Positions 35,701 through 44,591 of a DNA stretch of 64,000 nt are shown here, piece by piece. A model generated the notes under the pieces. The model was not told the origin of the DNA. It searched no databases and saw only the letters and a program-made list of their open reading frames with translations. The stretch spans positions 691,279 through 755,278 of the forward strand of contig CAVQOG010000008.1 of assembly GCA_963714375.1 (NCBI GenBank), given 5' to 3'. The stretch's first letter is position 1. Each line of letters starts with the position of its first letter. Origin of the DNA: UBA5794 sp963714375 (GTDB taxonomy: Bacteria > Actinomycetota > Acidimicrobiia > Spongiisociales > UBA5794). The position numbers and the translations under genes are program-made.

Positions 35701-36113
35701 ATGCCCCCGGTATCGAGGCGCGTCTTGAGGCCTATCGGCGGCTTGCGGGTGCCACAACCGAGCGCCAAGTCGACGATGTCGTGACCGAATGGCAGGATCG
35801 CTTCGGGCCGTTGCCCGAAAGCGCTGTCGCGTTGATCGCTGTTGCGCGTCTGAGAGTGGAGGCGATGCGCATCGGAATCGAGGAGGTCGTGGCAAACCGC
35901 AAGGAGATCAGGATCGGACCCGTGGCGATGAAAGCGTCGCAGGAGGTTCGCCTTGAACGGATTGCCCGCGGTGCTCTCCTTCGCTCCAACACGTTGTATC
36001 TGCCAGCATCGTTTGCTACCGGGAGCACTGCTGCAGGTGTGATTGCCGACTTCCTCCGTAGAATGTGGCCAGCACCGGGTGATTCCGATGCTGAATCCAA
36101 CGACTCCAGATAG
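32721..36113 (+). CDS. mfd: Transcription-repair coupling factor Mfd
   Basis: 1130 residues. Removes RNA polymerase stalled at lesions and recruits UvrA. The N-terminal UvrB-like part holds HLPAWETLPFEHVSP and RGGIIDIYPPNAAAPLRLDFYGD; the RNAP-interaction (CarD-like) domain begins near residue 455 (LNEGDYVVHHHHGIGRFAGL); the RecG-like motor has GDVGYGKTEVAIRAMF (Walker A) and VVDEEQRFGV, then TATPIPRTLEMAL and the LRGRVGRS stretch; a TRCF C-terminal domain closes it. Start GTG at 32721 lacks a good ribosome site and sits right after a repeat array. Followed by a PPIase, mazG and eno as in M. tuberculosis. Confidence 0.96.
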   Translation: MSAPLEILLDRWRPALDLPIPGRFVVPPAARAVVLAGSLQNSDRSILAIVSGEREAEELAEDVELFTHSVFHLPAWETLPFEHVSPNVVTMGRRVVARHALTQGAPCIVVASVRAVTQRVSPTTTTPLLLDGGSEYPFDDLVATATATGYRRVDRCEARGDFSVRGGIIDIYPPNAAAPLRLDFYGDTLEAIRTFSASTQRSEDDLESVSVFPARELLLDPVIRARAAELRDDAPWAAETWDRIAAGVTFQGMESWLPWLANPQTVLDQSVASVVLFDPVRCAERATDLIREETDLAGALSGTWGDDGPDSGEHPPLYLPLETDKIMTRLLEAPPHASGPGDDGYSIGTLDGVAGDPESIATAINRWKDRGVSIVVAMDGEGAARRVSGLLSEAGADLPVLDTLTAVAPAVTPIGIHAGFVLPAVGFGVVGEQEVAGRRRAHRKLGKGTRKAQPDAYRDLNEGDYVVHHHHGIGRFAGLVHREIGGVERDYLLVEYAGEDKLYVPTDQLAAITRYTGGEAPRLSRMGGSDWSQTRARVRKEVAVVADQVVALHRKRAAATGHAFDPDTPWQQEFEAAFPFEETPDQMQAILDVKADMESDRPMDRLIFGDVGYGKTEVAIRAMFKAVQGGKQAAMLVPTTLLAQQHFATFEDRYAPYPMRVEMLSRFLTPAQQRKVIAGLEDGSVDIVVGTHRLLSTDTVFKDLGLVVVDEEQRFGVSAKDALREMRASIDVLTLTATPIPRTLEMALTGIRDVTNIRTAPQDRHPILTYVGPYDEKAVSAAIRREMLREGQVYVVHNRVQSIDHAVARLRDLVPDARFAIAHGQMAEAQLEQVMFDFWNHESDVLVATTIIESGLDVPQVNTLIVERSDRLGLAQLYQLRGRVGRSSQRAYAYLFHPTEERLGENAYRRLEAIGQFSDLGSGFELAMRDLEIRGAGSILSETQSGHIAAVGIDLYTELVADAVLELKGETPPEPELEPIRIDLMVDAHLPEDYAPGIEARLEAYRRLAGATTERQVDDVVTEWQDRFGPLPESAVALIAVARLRVEAMRIGIEEVVANRKEIRIGPVAMKASQEVRLERIARGALLRSNTLYLPASFATGSTAAGVIADFLRRMWPAPGDSDAESNDSR

Positions 36114-36119
36114 AAAACC

Positions 36120-37079
36120 ATGTCCTCCACGCCACAACTCGCCCTACGCCGCCTCGCTGTTATCGCATCTGTCCTTGCGCTGTTCGCCGTGGGGTGTTCG
36201 GCTGTGACCAACTCCATTACAGCGGCGGCCGTGGTTGATGGAACAGCCATCGATGATGAAGGCGTCTACGGGCTCGCCGGCCTTGACGCCGAAGAAGGAA
36301 CGGTTCCAGCGGCCGAGTTCCGCGATGCCCTTTCACTCCTCATCATTCAGCAGGCCCTCCTGCACGCAGCCGCTACGGATTTTGGGCTCGACGACCTATC
36401 GAGTCAGGAGGCGATCGACGCTTTTGTGGAGTCGCTCCCACCCGAGCAGCAGCAGAGCATCCAGATCAGCATTGACGCTGGCGTCGCAGATGGGCGAGAC
36501 CGGGCCGCAACGGAGAACTATCTCTACACCCAACAGCTGCTCGCAAAGGGAGTTTCCGATGCGATTCTGAGTGACCCGGCATTTCTTGAATCGGTGTACA
36601 ACAACAACCCCGAGCTCCTTGTCACGGTATGCGCGAGTCACATACTCGTTGCCACTGAGGAAGAAGCCCTTGACGTCATGGCCCGTCTCGAAGCGGGAGA
36701 GGACTTTGCCGCCATTGCCAACGAGGTGAGTCTTGATCAACAATCACCTGGAGGCGTGCTGCCATGCCCGGTTTCCGTCTACTCGTTCGGACAGGAACTC
36801 GCACCGGCCATGCAAGGAGCGCCGATCGGCGAGATTTCAGGACCTGTCGCCTCACAGTTCGGGTTCCATGTGCTTTTCATCGATTCACGCGACCAGCCCG
36901 AGTCTCTTGAGGAGTTGGCGGCGGATCCGTCCCGCTGGGTGTCAGCCGCCATCCTCGACACCGAGCTGACCACTTGGTACAACGACGCTCTCTCCCGAGC
37001 CGACATCACGGTCCGATCACAGATCGGGACGTGGAACCCCGAGGCTGACGCAATCACCCCACCGCCATCGTCCCCCTGA
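36120..37079 (+). CDS. SurA/PrsA-like peptidyl-prolyl isomerase lipoprotein
   Basis: 319 residues. A lipoprotein signal (RRLAVIASVLALFAVGC, Cys near residue 26) leads into an N-terminal chaperone-like helical region, then a parvulin rotamase domain (CASHILVATEEEALDVMARL to GPVASQFGFHVLFID, about residues 178-258). Likely folds exported proteins at the outer face of the membrane. The family is clear; whether the rotamase is active cannot be judged. Its stop overlaps the mazG start (TGATG). Confidence 0.88.
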   Translation: MSSTPQLALRRLAVIASVLALFAVGCSAVTNSITAAAVVDGTAIDDEGVYGLAGLDAEEGTVPAAEFRDALSLLIIQQALLHAAATDFGLDDLSSQEAIDAFVESLPPEQQQSIQISIDAGVADGRDRAATENYLYTQQLLAKGVSDAILSDPAFLESVYNNNPELLVTVCASHILVATEEEALDVMARLEAGEDFAAIANEVSLDQQSPGGVLPCPVSVYSFGQELAPAMQGAPIGEISGPVASQFGFHVLFIDSRDQPESLEELAADPSRWVSAAILDTELTTWYNDALSRADITVRSQIGTWNPEADAITPPPSSP

Positions 37080-38530
37080 TGTCGATCACGGTCATCGGCC
37101 TCGGTCCGTCAGGGTTCGAGCATCTCGATGAACACCAGCGCTTCGCACTCACCGACCCATCCAACAGGGTGATTGTTCGGACGCTTCGCCATCCGGCAGC
37201 GGCCGCCCTCGCAGAGATACGCCCCGTTGAATCGTGCGACGATCTCTATGATCAGCACACTGACTTCGACATGTTGTATCGGTCGATCGTCGATCGGGTC
37301 ATGGCAGCGGCGTCCACCGGCCCAGTTGTGTATGCCGTTCCTGGCAGCGCAGTCGTCGGCGAGCGGGCGGTGACTTTGCTACGGGCGGCGTCGTCCGATG
37401 CCGGATTCCCCATTCGTGTTCTGCCTGGACTGTCGTTCCTTGATCTTGTCTATGGAGCAGTTGGTGTTGATCCAATCGCTGACGGGCTCCAGATCGTCGA
37501 CGCCCGAACGTTGCGTGACCCCCTCCCTCTCCATCTTCCAACAGTCATCACCCAGGTTGATTCAGTTCTCAGGGCAGCCGACCTTTCTGTTGCCCTCGGT
37601 CGCGTTCTTGATCCCGATCATCCCATCACCATCCTCGACAGGCTGGGTGATGGGGACGAAACGGTATTGACCTCGTCCGTCGGGAGCCTTGCCACATTCG
37701 ACGCCGGGGCACGGACGACGGTATTCGTGGAACCAGCCACTGTCGGCCTTCTCGGCCTGATCGCAACGAACCGGGTTTTGCGACGTGAGTGTCCGTGGGA
37801 CAAGAAACAGACCCATCACACGCTGTTGACCCACTTGATCGAGGAGGCCTACGAGGCAGCCGATGCAATCATGGCGCTGCCGATCGATGCTCCCGAGGGC
37901 GACAACGACTTTGGGGCGTATGCCGAGGTCGAAGAGGAACTCGGTGATCTGCTCCTTCAGGTGGTGTTTCACGCAACGCTTGCGTCTGAAGCTGGTGCAT
38001 TTGACGTGGACGAGGTGGCGGAGGGAATCCGTCGCAAGCTTGTTGCACGTCACCCCCATGTGTTTGGCGACGTTGAGGTTGCCGACGCCGATGAGGTGCT
38101 TTCCAATTGGGAGGACATCAAACGAGAAGAAAAGCAGCGATTGAGCCTTATGGACGACATTCCGGTTGGTATGCCAGGCGTCTCTCGGGCGCTCAAGGCC
38201 CAGGGCCGGGCGAACAGTGTCGGCTTCGACTGGTCCGAACCCGACGAGGTTGTCGCAGTTCTTCGAGCAGAGATCGATGAACTCATTGCCGCAGACGACT
38301 CCGAGGCTGTCCTCCATGAGGTTGGTGACATCCTCTTTTCTGCGGTGAACCTTGCTCGGTTCCTCCATGTTGATCCTGAGGTGGCGCTGCGTATGAGCGT
38401 TGACCGGTTCATGACTCGGTTCCGTGCCATGGAAGCCGATCTTGCACAGGACGGGGCTTCGATCGCTGAGGCATCCGATCCCGAGATGGCCGCTGCATGG
38501 CAGAGAGCCAAGCGAACGGGCGTTTCGTAG
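37079..38530 (+). CDS. mazG: MazG nucleotide pyrophosphohydrolase fused to a tetrapyrrole-methylase-like domain
   Basis: 483 residues. The N-terminal 220 resemble the YabN-type methylase-fold domain (ITVIGLGPSGFEHL, VYAVPGSAVVGERAV), and the C-terminal part is a full double-domain MazG (RECPWDKKQTHHTLLTHLIEEAYE and EEELGDLLLQVVFHA, then NSVGFDWSEPDEV with HEVGDILFSAVNLAR). MazG hydrolyses NTPs to NMPs and clears abnormal nucleotides. Such fusions are known in Gram-positive bacteria. It lies between the PPIase and eno. Confidence 0.93.
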   Translation: MSITVIGLGPSGFEHLDEHQRFALTDPSNRVIVRTLRHPAAAALAEIRPVESCDDLYDQHTDFDMLYRSIVDRVMAAASTGPVVYAVPGSAVVGERAVTLLRAASSDAGFPIRVLPGLSFLDLVYGAVGVDPIADGLQIVDARTLRDPLPLHLPTVITQVDSVLRAADLSVALGRVLDPDHPITILDRLGDGDETVLTSSVGSLATFDAGARTTVFVEPATVGLLGLIATNRVLRRECPWDKKQTHHTLLTHLIEEAYEAADAIMALPIDAPEGDNDFGAYAEVEEELGDLLLQVVFHATLASEAGAFDVDEVAEGIRRKLVARHPHVFGDVEVADADEVLSNWEDIKREEKQRLSLMDDIPVGMPGVSRALKAQGRANSVGFDWSEPDEVVAVLRAEIDELIAADDSEAVLHEVGDILFSAVNLARFLHVDPEVALRMSVDRFMTRFRAMEADLAQDGASIAEASDPEMAAAWQRAKRTGVS

Positions 38531-38578
38531 CTTTGTGAAAGCTCTGACCAACGCCACTCAGGCCCTACCCTCAGGCCC

Positions 38579-39865
38579 ATGACATCGACATCCACAACCA
38601 TCATCGATATCCGTGCCCGTGAAGTGCTCGATTCGCGGGGCAACCCGACCGTTGAAGCCGAAGTCCGTCTGGATGGCGGAGGCTTTGGAAGGGCAATTGT
38701 GCCTTCAGGAGCATCCACGGGAGCGCTCGAAGCCGTAGAACTCCGTGACGGCGGCAGCCGCTACGGAGGAAAGGGCGTATTGACCGCCGTGGAGAATGTC
38801 AACGGTCCCATTGCTGATTCCTTGATCGGCATGGATGCCACCCGACAGGAAGCCGTGGACCAGATCATGGTGGATCTTGACGGGACACCGACCAAGGCCA
38901 ATCTCGGTGCGAATGCGATCTTGGCTGTGTCGCTTGCAACCGCACGCGCCGCTGCGGCCGGCGTTGATCTCCCGACGTACCGATATCTCGGGGGAGCCAA
39001 CGCACGAACCCTTCCGACTCCATGCTTCAACGTTGTAAACGGTGGAGCTCATGCTGCAAACTCGATCGACACACAGGAGTTCATGCTCGTGCCCGGTGGG
39101 CTGCCGAGTTTCAGGGAGGCAGTTCGCGCTGGCGTCGAGGTGTATCACTCGCTTCGTACCGTGCTGTCTGAGCGCGGGCACGCCACCAATGTCGGCGATG
39201 AAGGTGGTTTTGCTCCCGACCTCGACAGCGATACCGATGTTCTCGAAACACTCATCGAGGCGGTGGAGCGTGCCGGGTACATTGTGGGAGAACAGATCAG
39301 CTTCGCCCTCGATGTGGCTGCAACAGAACTGTTCCGCGACGGTGCGTACCACCTGTCGGGCGCATCCCTCACATCAGACCAGATGGTCGAGCATCTGGGA
39401 GCACTGGTCGACGCCTACCCGATTGTCTCCATCGAAGATGGGTTGGACGAAGCCGATTGGAGCGGATGGGCGACCTTGACCTCCAAACTCGGATCGCGGT
39501 CCCAGATCGTGGGTGACGATCTGCTTGTCACGAACGTTGATCTCCTTCGCAAAGCCATCGACGAGGACGTGGCAAACGCAATCCTGATCAAGGTCAATCA
39601 GATTGGTTCCCTGTCCGAGACCCTCCATGCAATGGAACTCGCTGAACGCGCTTCGTACGGAACAATGGTGAGTCATCGATCAGGCGAAACCGAGGATTCA
39701 TTCATCGCCCACCTTGCCGTCGCAACGAACGCTGGTCAGATGAAGACTGGCGCGCCAGCCCGTGGCGAACGTACTGCCAAATACAACCAATTGCTTCGCA
39801 TTGAAGAGGATCTCGGCGAAGATGCCAGGTACGCAGGCTGGGATCGATTCCGAAAGTTTCTATGA
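38579..39865 (+). CDS. eno: Enolase
   Basis: 428 residues. Converts 2-phosphoglycerate to phosphoenolpyruvate. N-terminal DIRAREVLDSRGNPTVE, metal ligands in SIEDGLDEADW and GDDLLVTN, catalytic Lys in ILIKVNQIGS, and the signature MVSHRSGETEDSFIAHLAV are present. Its stop overlaps the ftsB-like gene (ATGA), as in other actinobacteria. Confidence 0.97.
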   Translation: MTSTSTTIIDIRAREVLDSRGNPTVEAEVRLDGGGFGRAIVPSGASTGALEAVELRDGGSRYGGKGVLTAVENVNGPIADSLIGMDATRQEAVDQIMVDLDGTPTKANLGANAILAVSLATARAAAAGVDLPTYRYLGGANARTLPTPCFNVVNGGAHAANSIDTQEFMLVPGGLPSFREAVRAGVEVYHSLRTVLSERGHATNVGDEGGFAPDLDSDTDVLETLIEAVERAGYIVGEQISFALDVAATELFRDGAYHLSGASLTSDQMVEHLGALVDAYPIVSIEDGLDEADWSGWATLTSKLGSRSQIVGDDLLVTNVDLLRKAIDEDVANAILIKVNQIGSLSETLHAMELAERASYGTMVSHRSGETEDSFIAHLAVATNAGQMKTGAPARGERTAKYNQLLRIEEDLGEDARYAGWDRFRKFL

Positions 39866-40311
39866 CCGAGACTCTCATACGCGAAGAAGAGGCAGCTCAG
39901 CCAGCCACGGCGCGCAAGAAGCGCTCACGCTGGCCGACTCTGTTGTTCGTCGTGCTGCTCGTATCCCTCGGACTCGTCGTCTCAGGTGTGCTTCCGCTCC
40001 AGCAGTACCTTGCGCGAGAGAACCAGGTGAACGCAGCGTTGGCCGAACTCGCGATTGTTGAGGCACGCAATGCCGAACTGTCCGCTGATGTTGACGCGTT
40101 GCTCACCGATCAGGAAATCGAACGTGTCGCACGCGAGCAGTACGGCTTCGTGCGAGAGGGAGAAATCGGCTACGTCGTGATCACCCCCGATATCGAGGAC
40201 TCAGCCGTGTCCACGCCAACACCCGTAGCCCCAGTAGTGGATGACCCTCCCGGCTTCTTTGAGAGGATTTGGCGGTTCCTCACTGGTGGCGACGTTGTCG
40301 ACGATGGTTGA
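39862..40311 (+). CDS. FtsB/DivIC-family septum formation initiator
   Basis: 149 residues. A basic cytoplasmic N terminus (ARKKRSRWP), one membrane helix (TLLFVVLLVSLGLVVSGVL, residues about 27-45), a coiled coil (ALAELAIVEARNAELSADVD) and the DivIC tail motif RVAREQYGFVREGEIGYVVI, then a Pro/Val-rich extension. It belongs to the divisome bridge with FtsL and FtsQ. Position eno - ftsB-like - DUF501 - ppx matches Rv1023-Rv1026. Confidence 0.9.
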   Translation: MTETLIREEEAAQPATARKKRSRWPTLLFVVLLVSLGLVVSGVLPLQQYLARENQVNAALAELAIVEARNAELSADVDALLTDQEIERVAREQYGFVREGEIGYVVITPDIEDSAVSTPTPVAPVVDDPPGFFERIWRFLTGGDVVDDG

Positions 40312-40328
40312 CCGATCCGTCGTCAACA

Positions 40329-40853
40329 ATGGATGATCGAGCCGTCGTAGCGGTTCAGATCGGTCGACCCCCGCGCTCTGACGTTGTCGCTGAAGCCCGC
40401 TGCCACCTTGATCTTCCTGTTGTTATCGCCGTTCCGCCGATCCTTGACGATGGCACTCCCTTCCCCACATCGCACTGGCTCACCTGTCCGCTCGCGGTGG
40501 TCCGTATCAGTCGACTGGAAGCTGCTGGCGGTGTGCGTGCAGCGGATGAGCGAATTGCCGCCAACCCCGATGTGGCTGAAGCGTTCGGTGCAGCGATGAC
40601 TCGCTACGAATTGAACCGGCAGGAGCGGATACCCCCGGATTGGGATGGTCCGATACCTACGGGTGGGATTGCGGGCTCGAAGGGCGGCGTCAAGTGTCTC
40701 CACGCCCAGTACGCCGACACGGCAGCGGGAAATGAGAATCCGATCGGTGAGGATGTCGCCGAACGCATTGAGCCGTTCAGTTGTCTGGTCCCGTGTGTCG
40801 TCGCCAGCGACGACGGGATGGCCCTCAATGACGAGTGGGTTGAGCCGTCGTGA
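40329..40853 (+). CDS. DUF501 domain protein
   Basis: 174 residues. Matches the actinobacterial DUF501 family by CHLDLPVVIAVPPILDDGTPFPTSHWLTCPL, the Gly-rich GIAGSKGGVKCLHAQYAD and the Cys-containing C terminus. Function unknown; the cysteines and histidines could bind a metal. The family travels with eno, ftsB-like and ppx. ATG at 40329 is used; the open frame starts earlier inside the previous gene. It overlaps ppx by four bases. Confidence 0.9.
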   Translation: MDDRAVVAVQIGRPPRSDVVAEARCHLDLPVVIAVPPILDDGTPFPTSHWLTCPLAVVRISRLEAAGGVRAADERIAANPDVAEAFGAAMTRYELNRQERIPPDWDGPIPTGGIAGSKGGVKCLHAQYADTAAGNENPIGEDVAERIEPFSCLVPCVVASDDGMALNDEWVEPS

Positions 40854-41737
40854 TCGTCGGTGCAATTGATATTGGATCGAACTCGATGCGGTTGCTCATC
40901 GTTGATGACGACCTCGATGAGCTTGTCAATCAGCGCTCCATCACGCAGCTTGGCGCCGGTGTCGATGCGACAGGTCGGTTCAATGCTGCTGCGATGGATG
41001 AAACTCTTGCGGTGATGGACGAATTCGGCAAGCTCCTTCGGGCTCACGACGTTGATGCTTTCGCAGCGGTGGCAACCTCTGCCACCCGTGACGCAGCCAA
41101 CGGTGCTGAGTTCGTTTCCGCAGTTGCAAGGCGTATCGGCGCGGTTCCCGAGGTCATCTCGGGCGAGCGAGAGGCAGCTCTCTCTTTTGCCGGTGCTACT
41201 CGGGGACGCACCGATGGTCCGTATCTCGTCGTTGACATCGGTGGGGGATCAACGGAGTTCATCCTCGGCAACGGCAGCATTGAGTCCGGCATAAGTATCG
41301 ACGTGGGATGCGTCCGGATCGCAGAACGATATGGACTTGCCGATATCGCCTCTGCTCGAGACCTCAACGCCGCACAGTCGATGGTCGCAGCTACGCTTAC
41401 CGATGTGCCGACCGCAGACGGTGCCACCGTCGTAGGAGTCGCGGGGTCATTCAATGCGCTTGCAACGTACATCCATCAACGGAATCCCTACTACCGCGAG
41501 TCGTTCGGTGAGTCGTCGGTGGCCCTCACAGAAGTCTCCCAAGCAATAGCCGAACTGGCTCCATTGACCACCGAGCAACGTGGCCTGCTTCCTCACGTCC
41601 ATGCCGATCGGGCACGAACGATCCTGGCCGGATCGATCATCGCTGCTGGTACGTTGGAGGCGGTCGGAGCAGATACCGCGATCGTCAGCCCAACAGGCCT
41701 GGTCCACGGCCTAGCAGCCGAACTCCTCGGGATCTAG
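40850..41737 (+). CDS. Ppx/GppA exopolyphosphatase family protein
   Basis: 295 residues of the ASKHA ATPase fold that cleaves polyphosphate or pppGpp. AIDIGSNSMRLLIVD at the N terminus, SATRDAANGAEF, VISGEREAALSFAGAT and VVDIGGGSTEFILG are the nucleotide and catalytic motifs. It is the short form without the C-terminal HD-like domain. The GTG start overlaps DUF501. It is the last gene of the conserved block; repeats follow. Confidence 0.9.
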   Translation: MIVGAIDIGSNSMRLLIVDDDLDELVNQRSITQLGAGVDATGRFNAAAMDETLAVMDEFGKLLRAHDVDAFAAVATSATRDAANGAEFVSAVARRIGAVPEVISGEREAALSFAGATRGRTDGPYLVVDIGGGSTEFILGNGSIESGISIDVGCVRIAERYGLADIASARDLNAAQSMVAATLTDVPTADGATVVGVAGSFNALATYIHQRNPYYRESFGESSVALTEVSQAIAELAPLTTEQRGLLPHVHADRARTILAGSIIAAGTLEAVGADTAIVSPTGLVHGLAAELLGI

Positions 41738-41983
41738 CGTCCCCCCTTCGGGTGGGACGGGTAGTGCTCGCTCCGCGTCCCCTCTGAGGTCCTTGCTAGC
41801 GTCCCCCCTTTAGGGGGGACGGCAGAGCCTGTCGAATCGTCTGCGATTCGACAGGGGATGCAGGGGGGCCGGGGAGCCTGCGACCACGAGAGTACGTAGA
41901 GTTCTACTGAATGTCTGCCGGAAGACGGGGCTCGTTTCGCTCGCCCGTCTCCCCTGTAGGGGGACGGCTTGAGTTCTCGCCGC
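41738..41983. repeat. Intergenic cluster of C-run/G-run hairpins
   Basis: Contains GCGTCCCCCCTTCGGGTGGGACG, GCGTCCCCCCTTTAGGGGGGAC, TGTCGAATCGTCTGCGATTCGACA and a GTCTCCCCTGTAGGGGGAC near its end, each able to fold into a stem. The first and third types recur at 46417-46692. No gene is visible. One or more may terminate the convergent ppx and EF-G-like transcripts. Confidence 0.7.
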
Positions 41984-44041
41984 TTACTTGGCGTCCGCAA
42001 CAGCCTTGGCAACCAGATGGGAGGGCATTTCCTGATAGTGGTCATGTTCGGCGCTGAACGTTCCCCAACCATGGGTGAGTGATCGCAGGTCGATAGCGTA
42101 TCGGATGATCTCGGACGTGGGGATCATGGCTTTGACTATCTGGAATCCGTCACTTGATGCTTCAGACCCTTGGACAGAGCCGCGTCTGGCAGCGATGTCG
42201 CCCATCACATCACCCTGATACGCCATGGGCACATTGATGCTGACATGTGAGATCGGTTCGAGAAGCACCGGGGATCCTGCGTCGAAGGCCTCGCGGAACC
42301 CGGCCCGTGCGGCGAGCTTGAAGCTCATCTCGTTTGAATCGACGGCATGTGCCTTGCCGTCGTCGACGGTTGCCTCAATGTCGACGACTGGGTACCCGTG
42401 GTTTCCACCTTGCTGCATGGTCTCAACGATTCCCTTTTCGACCGCGGGAATGTACTGGCGAGGAATGGATCCTCCCTTGACGGCATCGACGAACATGAAT
42501 CCTTCGCCGCGTGGCAGGGGCCTGAGAATGAGGTGGCAAACACCATATTGCCCGTGCCCCCCTGACTGTTTCTTGTGCCTGCCTTCAGCGTCTGCTGGTT
42601 GGGTGATGGTCTCTCGGAAAGGCACCCTGACGGGCTCCTGATCCACCTGCACGCCAAACTTGCGCTCCAGTTTCTCAAGGGCAATGAGGAGATGGGTTTC
42701 CCCCATGCCGTAGAGAAGCGTCTGATGCGTCTCGTCGTTTCGCTCGATCTTCAGCGATGAATCCTCCTCGAGGATTCGATGCAGAGCAGAGGCCATCTTG
42801 TCGTCGTCTGACTGTGTTCGCGGCACGAGTGCCGTCGCTATCACCGGGGCGGGTCGGTCCACCGGGGGAACCTTGACAGGCTTGTTCTTTGGAGCGAGCG
42901 TGTCACCTGTTCGGGTGTCCTGGAGCTTTGCGGCAGCAACGATGTCACCCGCAGGTGCTCCAGAAACGAGTTCGGTTTCCTTGCCGAACATGGTCGCGAT
43001 TTTTGCGAGGCGTTCATCCTGGCCCGAACGTCCGTTGGTGAGGTGTGTTTCGGGCTTGAGAGTTCCCGAGAGGACTTTGAACATTGAAATCTGACCCACG
43101 TATGGGTCAGCGAAGGTCTTGAAAACGAAGGCAAGTGGATCCCCGTTGGGATCCTTGGGCACTTCGACCTCTTGGCCCCCTGCTATCACTATTGCCGGCG
43201 GACGGTCGAGAGGCGACGGTCCGAGCTCAACGATGAAGTCTGCTAGTCGATCAACAGCGATCGGGCCGGTTGCCGATCCACACACGACAGGAAACACCTT
43301 CGCAGCAGCGACGCCCGCTGCCATCGTGGCCTCAAGTTCTTGGACTGAGGGAATCGTCCCTTCGAGATACTGTTCGAGCATGTCGTCGTCTGCCACCACG
43401 ATGCCCTCAACGAGGTTGTCGTGGACTTCGTGCTCGCGCTCGGTGAGTTCTTCAGGCATGTCGACGACCTCAGCCTTACCCGAGTCGTAGATGTAGGCCT
43501 TGTTTCGGAAGAGATCCGCAACACCGTGGAATGCTTCCTCCTTGCCGATCGGCAGCTCGATGGGGGCTATCCCCGCACCGAAATGGTCCCTCAGCTCGGC
43601 GAGGGTGCGATCGAAGGATGAGCGTTCCTTGTCGAGCTTGTTGATGAAAATCATCCGTGGGATGTTGAGCTTCTCGGCCACCTTCCACGCATACGCGGTT
43701 TGGACCTCGATCCCTTCTACTGCGCTGATCACGAATACAGCGAGGTCGGTGACGCGAAGTGCCGCATGGACGTCCCCTACAAAATCGGCATAGCCCGGTG
43801 TGTCGATGAGGTTGATCTTGTGGTCGCGCCATACGAACGGTGCAAGCGCAAGCGATAAGGACATGCCACGGTCGTGCTCTTCGGGGTCGTAGTCAGTGAC
43901 TGTGTTGCCTGCCTCAACGGTGCCGAGGCGGTTGATGGACCCAGCGCGGTACAAGAGGGCCTCCGCAAGGGTTGTCTTTCCAGAGCCGTTGTGCCCAACG
44001 AGGGCGACATTTCGAATCCGTTCGGGTGGAAAGACCTTCAC
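41984..44041 (-). CDS. Elongation factor G-like GTPase (second EF-G type)
   Basis: About 685 residues with EF-G domain order. G1 is ALVGHNGSGKTTLAEAL, G3 DTPGYADFVGD, G4 INKLDKERSSF; the domain IV/V part includes SGGHGQYGVCHLILRPLPRGEGF. The sequence differs from standard FusA (G1 normally AHIDAGKTT), as in the actinobacterial EF-G paralogues whose role in translation is uncertain. GTG at 44041 is chosen because AAGGAG lies seven bases upstream; the longer frame uses a TTG at 44047. It is a single gene between hairpin repeats and tRNA-Leu. Confidence 0.9.
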   Translation of the reverse strand: MKVFPPERIRNVALVGHNGSGKTTLAEALLYRAGSINRLGTVEAGNTVTDYDPEEHDRGMSLSLALAPFVWRDHKINLIDTPGYADFVGDVHAALRVTDLAVFVISAVEGIEVQTAYAWKVAEKLNIPRMIFINKLDKERSSFDRTLAELRDHFGAGIAPIELPIGKEEAFHGVADLFRNKAYIYDSGKAEVVDMPEELTEREHEVHDNLVEGIVVADDDMLEQYLEGTIPSVQELEATMAAGVAAAKVFPVVCGSATGPIAVDRLADFIVELGPSPLDRPPAIVIAGGQEVEVPKDPNGDPLAFVFKTFADPYVGQISMFKVLSGTLKPETHLTNGRSGQDERLAKIATMFGKETELVSGAPAGDIVAAAKLQDTRTGDTLAPKNKPVKVPPVDRPAPVIATALVPRTQSDDDKMASALHRILEEDSSLKIERNDETHQTLLYGMGETHLLIALEKLERKFGVQVDQEPVRVPFRETITQPADAEGRHKKQSGGHGQYGVCHLILRPLPRGEGFMFVDAVKGGSIPRQYIPAVEKGIVETMQQGGNHGYPVVDIEATVDDGKAHAVDSNEMSFKLAARAGFREAFDAGSPVLLEPISHVSINVPMAYQGDVMGDIAARRGSVQGSEASSDGFQIVKAMIPTSEIIRYAIDLRSLTHGWGTFSAEHDHYQEMPSHLVAKAVADAK

Positions 44042-44122
44042 CAACAATCTCCTTGGTCGACTGCCTACAGCCTACGCATGAGGAGAACGCCACGCCGAGT
44101 CGAGTCAGGTACCCTCCCGTGA

Positions 44123-44207
44123 GCCCGGGTGGCGAAATGGCAGACGCGGCGGACTTAAAATCCGCTGTCCCTTCGGGGTCGTGTGGGTTCAAATCCCACC
44201 CCGGGCA
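44123..44207 (+). tRNA. tRNA-Leu (anticodon TAA)
   Basis: Acceptor GCCCGGG pairs with CCCGGGC, anticodon stem GCGGA/TCCGC holds loop CTTAAAA (anticodon TAA), the long variable arm GTCCCTTCGGGGTC is that of a class II tRNA, and the T arm is GTGGG/CCCAC with TTCAAAT. After discriminator A the sequence reads CCG, so CCA is not encoded. Confidence 0.95.
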
Positions 44208-44219
44208 CCGGCTCGCTTC

Positions 44220-44573
44220 TCAGTTCTCAAGGCCGAGGAGTTGGCGTTTGGTTGCTGAGAACTCGGATTCTGAGAGCTCGCCGTTGGTGTTGCGTCGAAC
44301 CAAGTCCTCAAGCTCGGTCACAATTGCCGATGCTCGCGCAACGGTGTGGGTCGACGACTTGCCCGGAGGGTCAGGGATGGGTCGGACGGCGAAGTAGATC
44401 GCTATTCCGACGTATGCGGTCACGATGATCAACGCCGCCCAGACCGCCTTTCGGCCAATCGATAGGTCCTTGCGCCGGTAGAGATCCCACAGCACGGCGA
44501 CCCACAGCGCTATCAGCGGGATGGCAATGGCAACCCACAGCAGCCCATGAGCTTCGAAGTCGAACATGCTCAT
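44220..44573 (-). CDS. PLDc_N/SHOCT membrane protein
   Basis: 117 residues. Two membrane helices (LLWVAIAIPLIALWVAVLW and VWAALIIVTAYVGIAIYF) bracket the PLDc_N-type connector DLYRRKDLSIGRK, and the C terminus is a SHOCT-like motif (LEDLVRRNTNGELSESEFSATKRQLL). Function unknown; SHOCT pieces often mediate oligomerisation. It is paired with a related gene just upstream (44592), 18 bp apart. Confidence 0.75.
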   Translation of the reverse strand: MSMFDFEAHGLLWVAIAIPLIALWVAVLWDLYRRKDLSIGRKAVWAALIIVTAYVGIAIYFAVRPIPDPPGKSSTHTVARASAIVTELEDLVRRNTNGELSESEFSATKRQLLGLEN

Positions 44574-44591
44574 CGTTGCGAGTACAGCGGT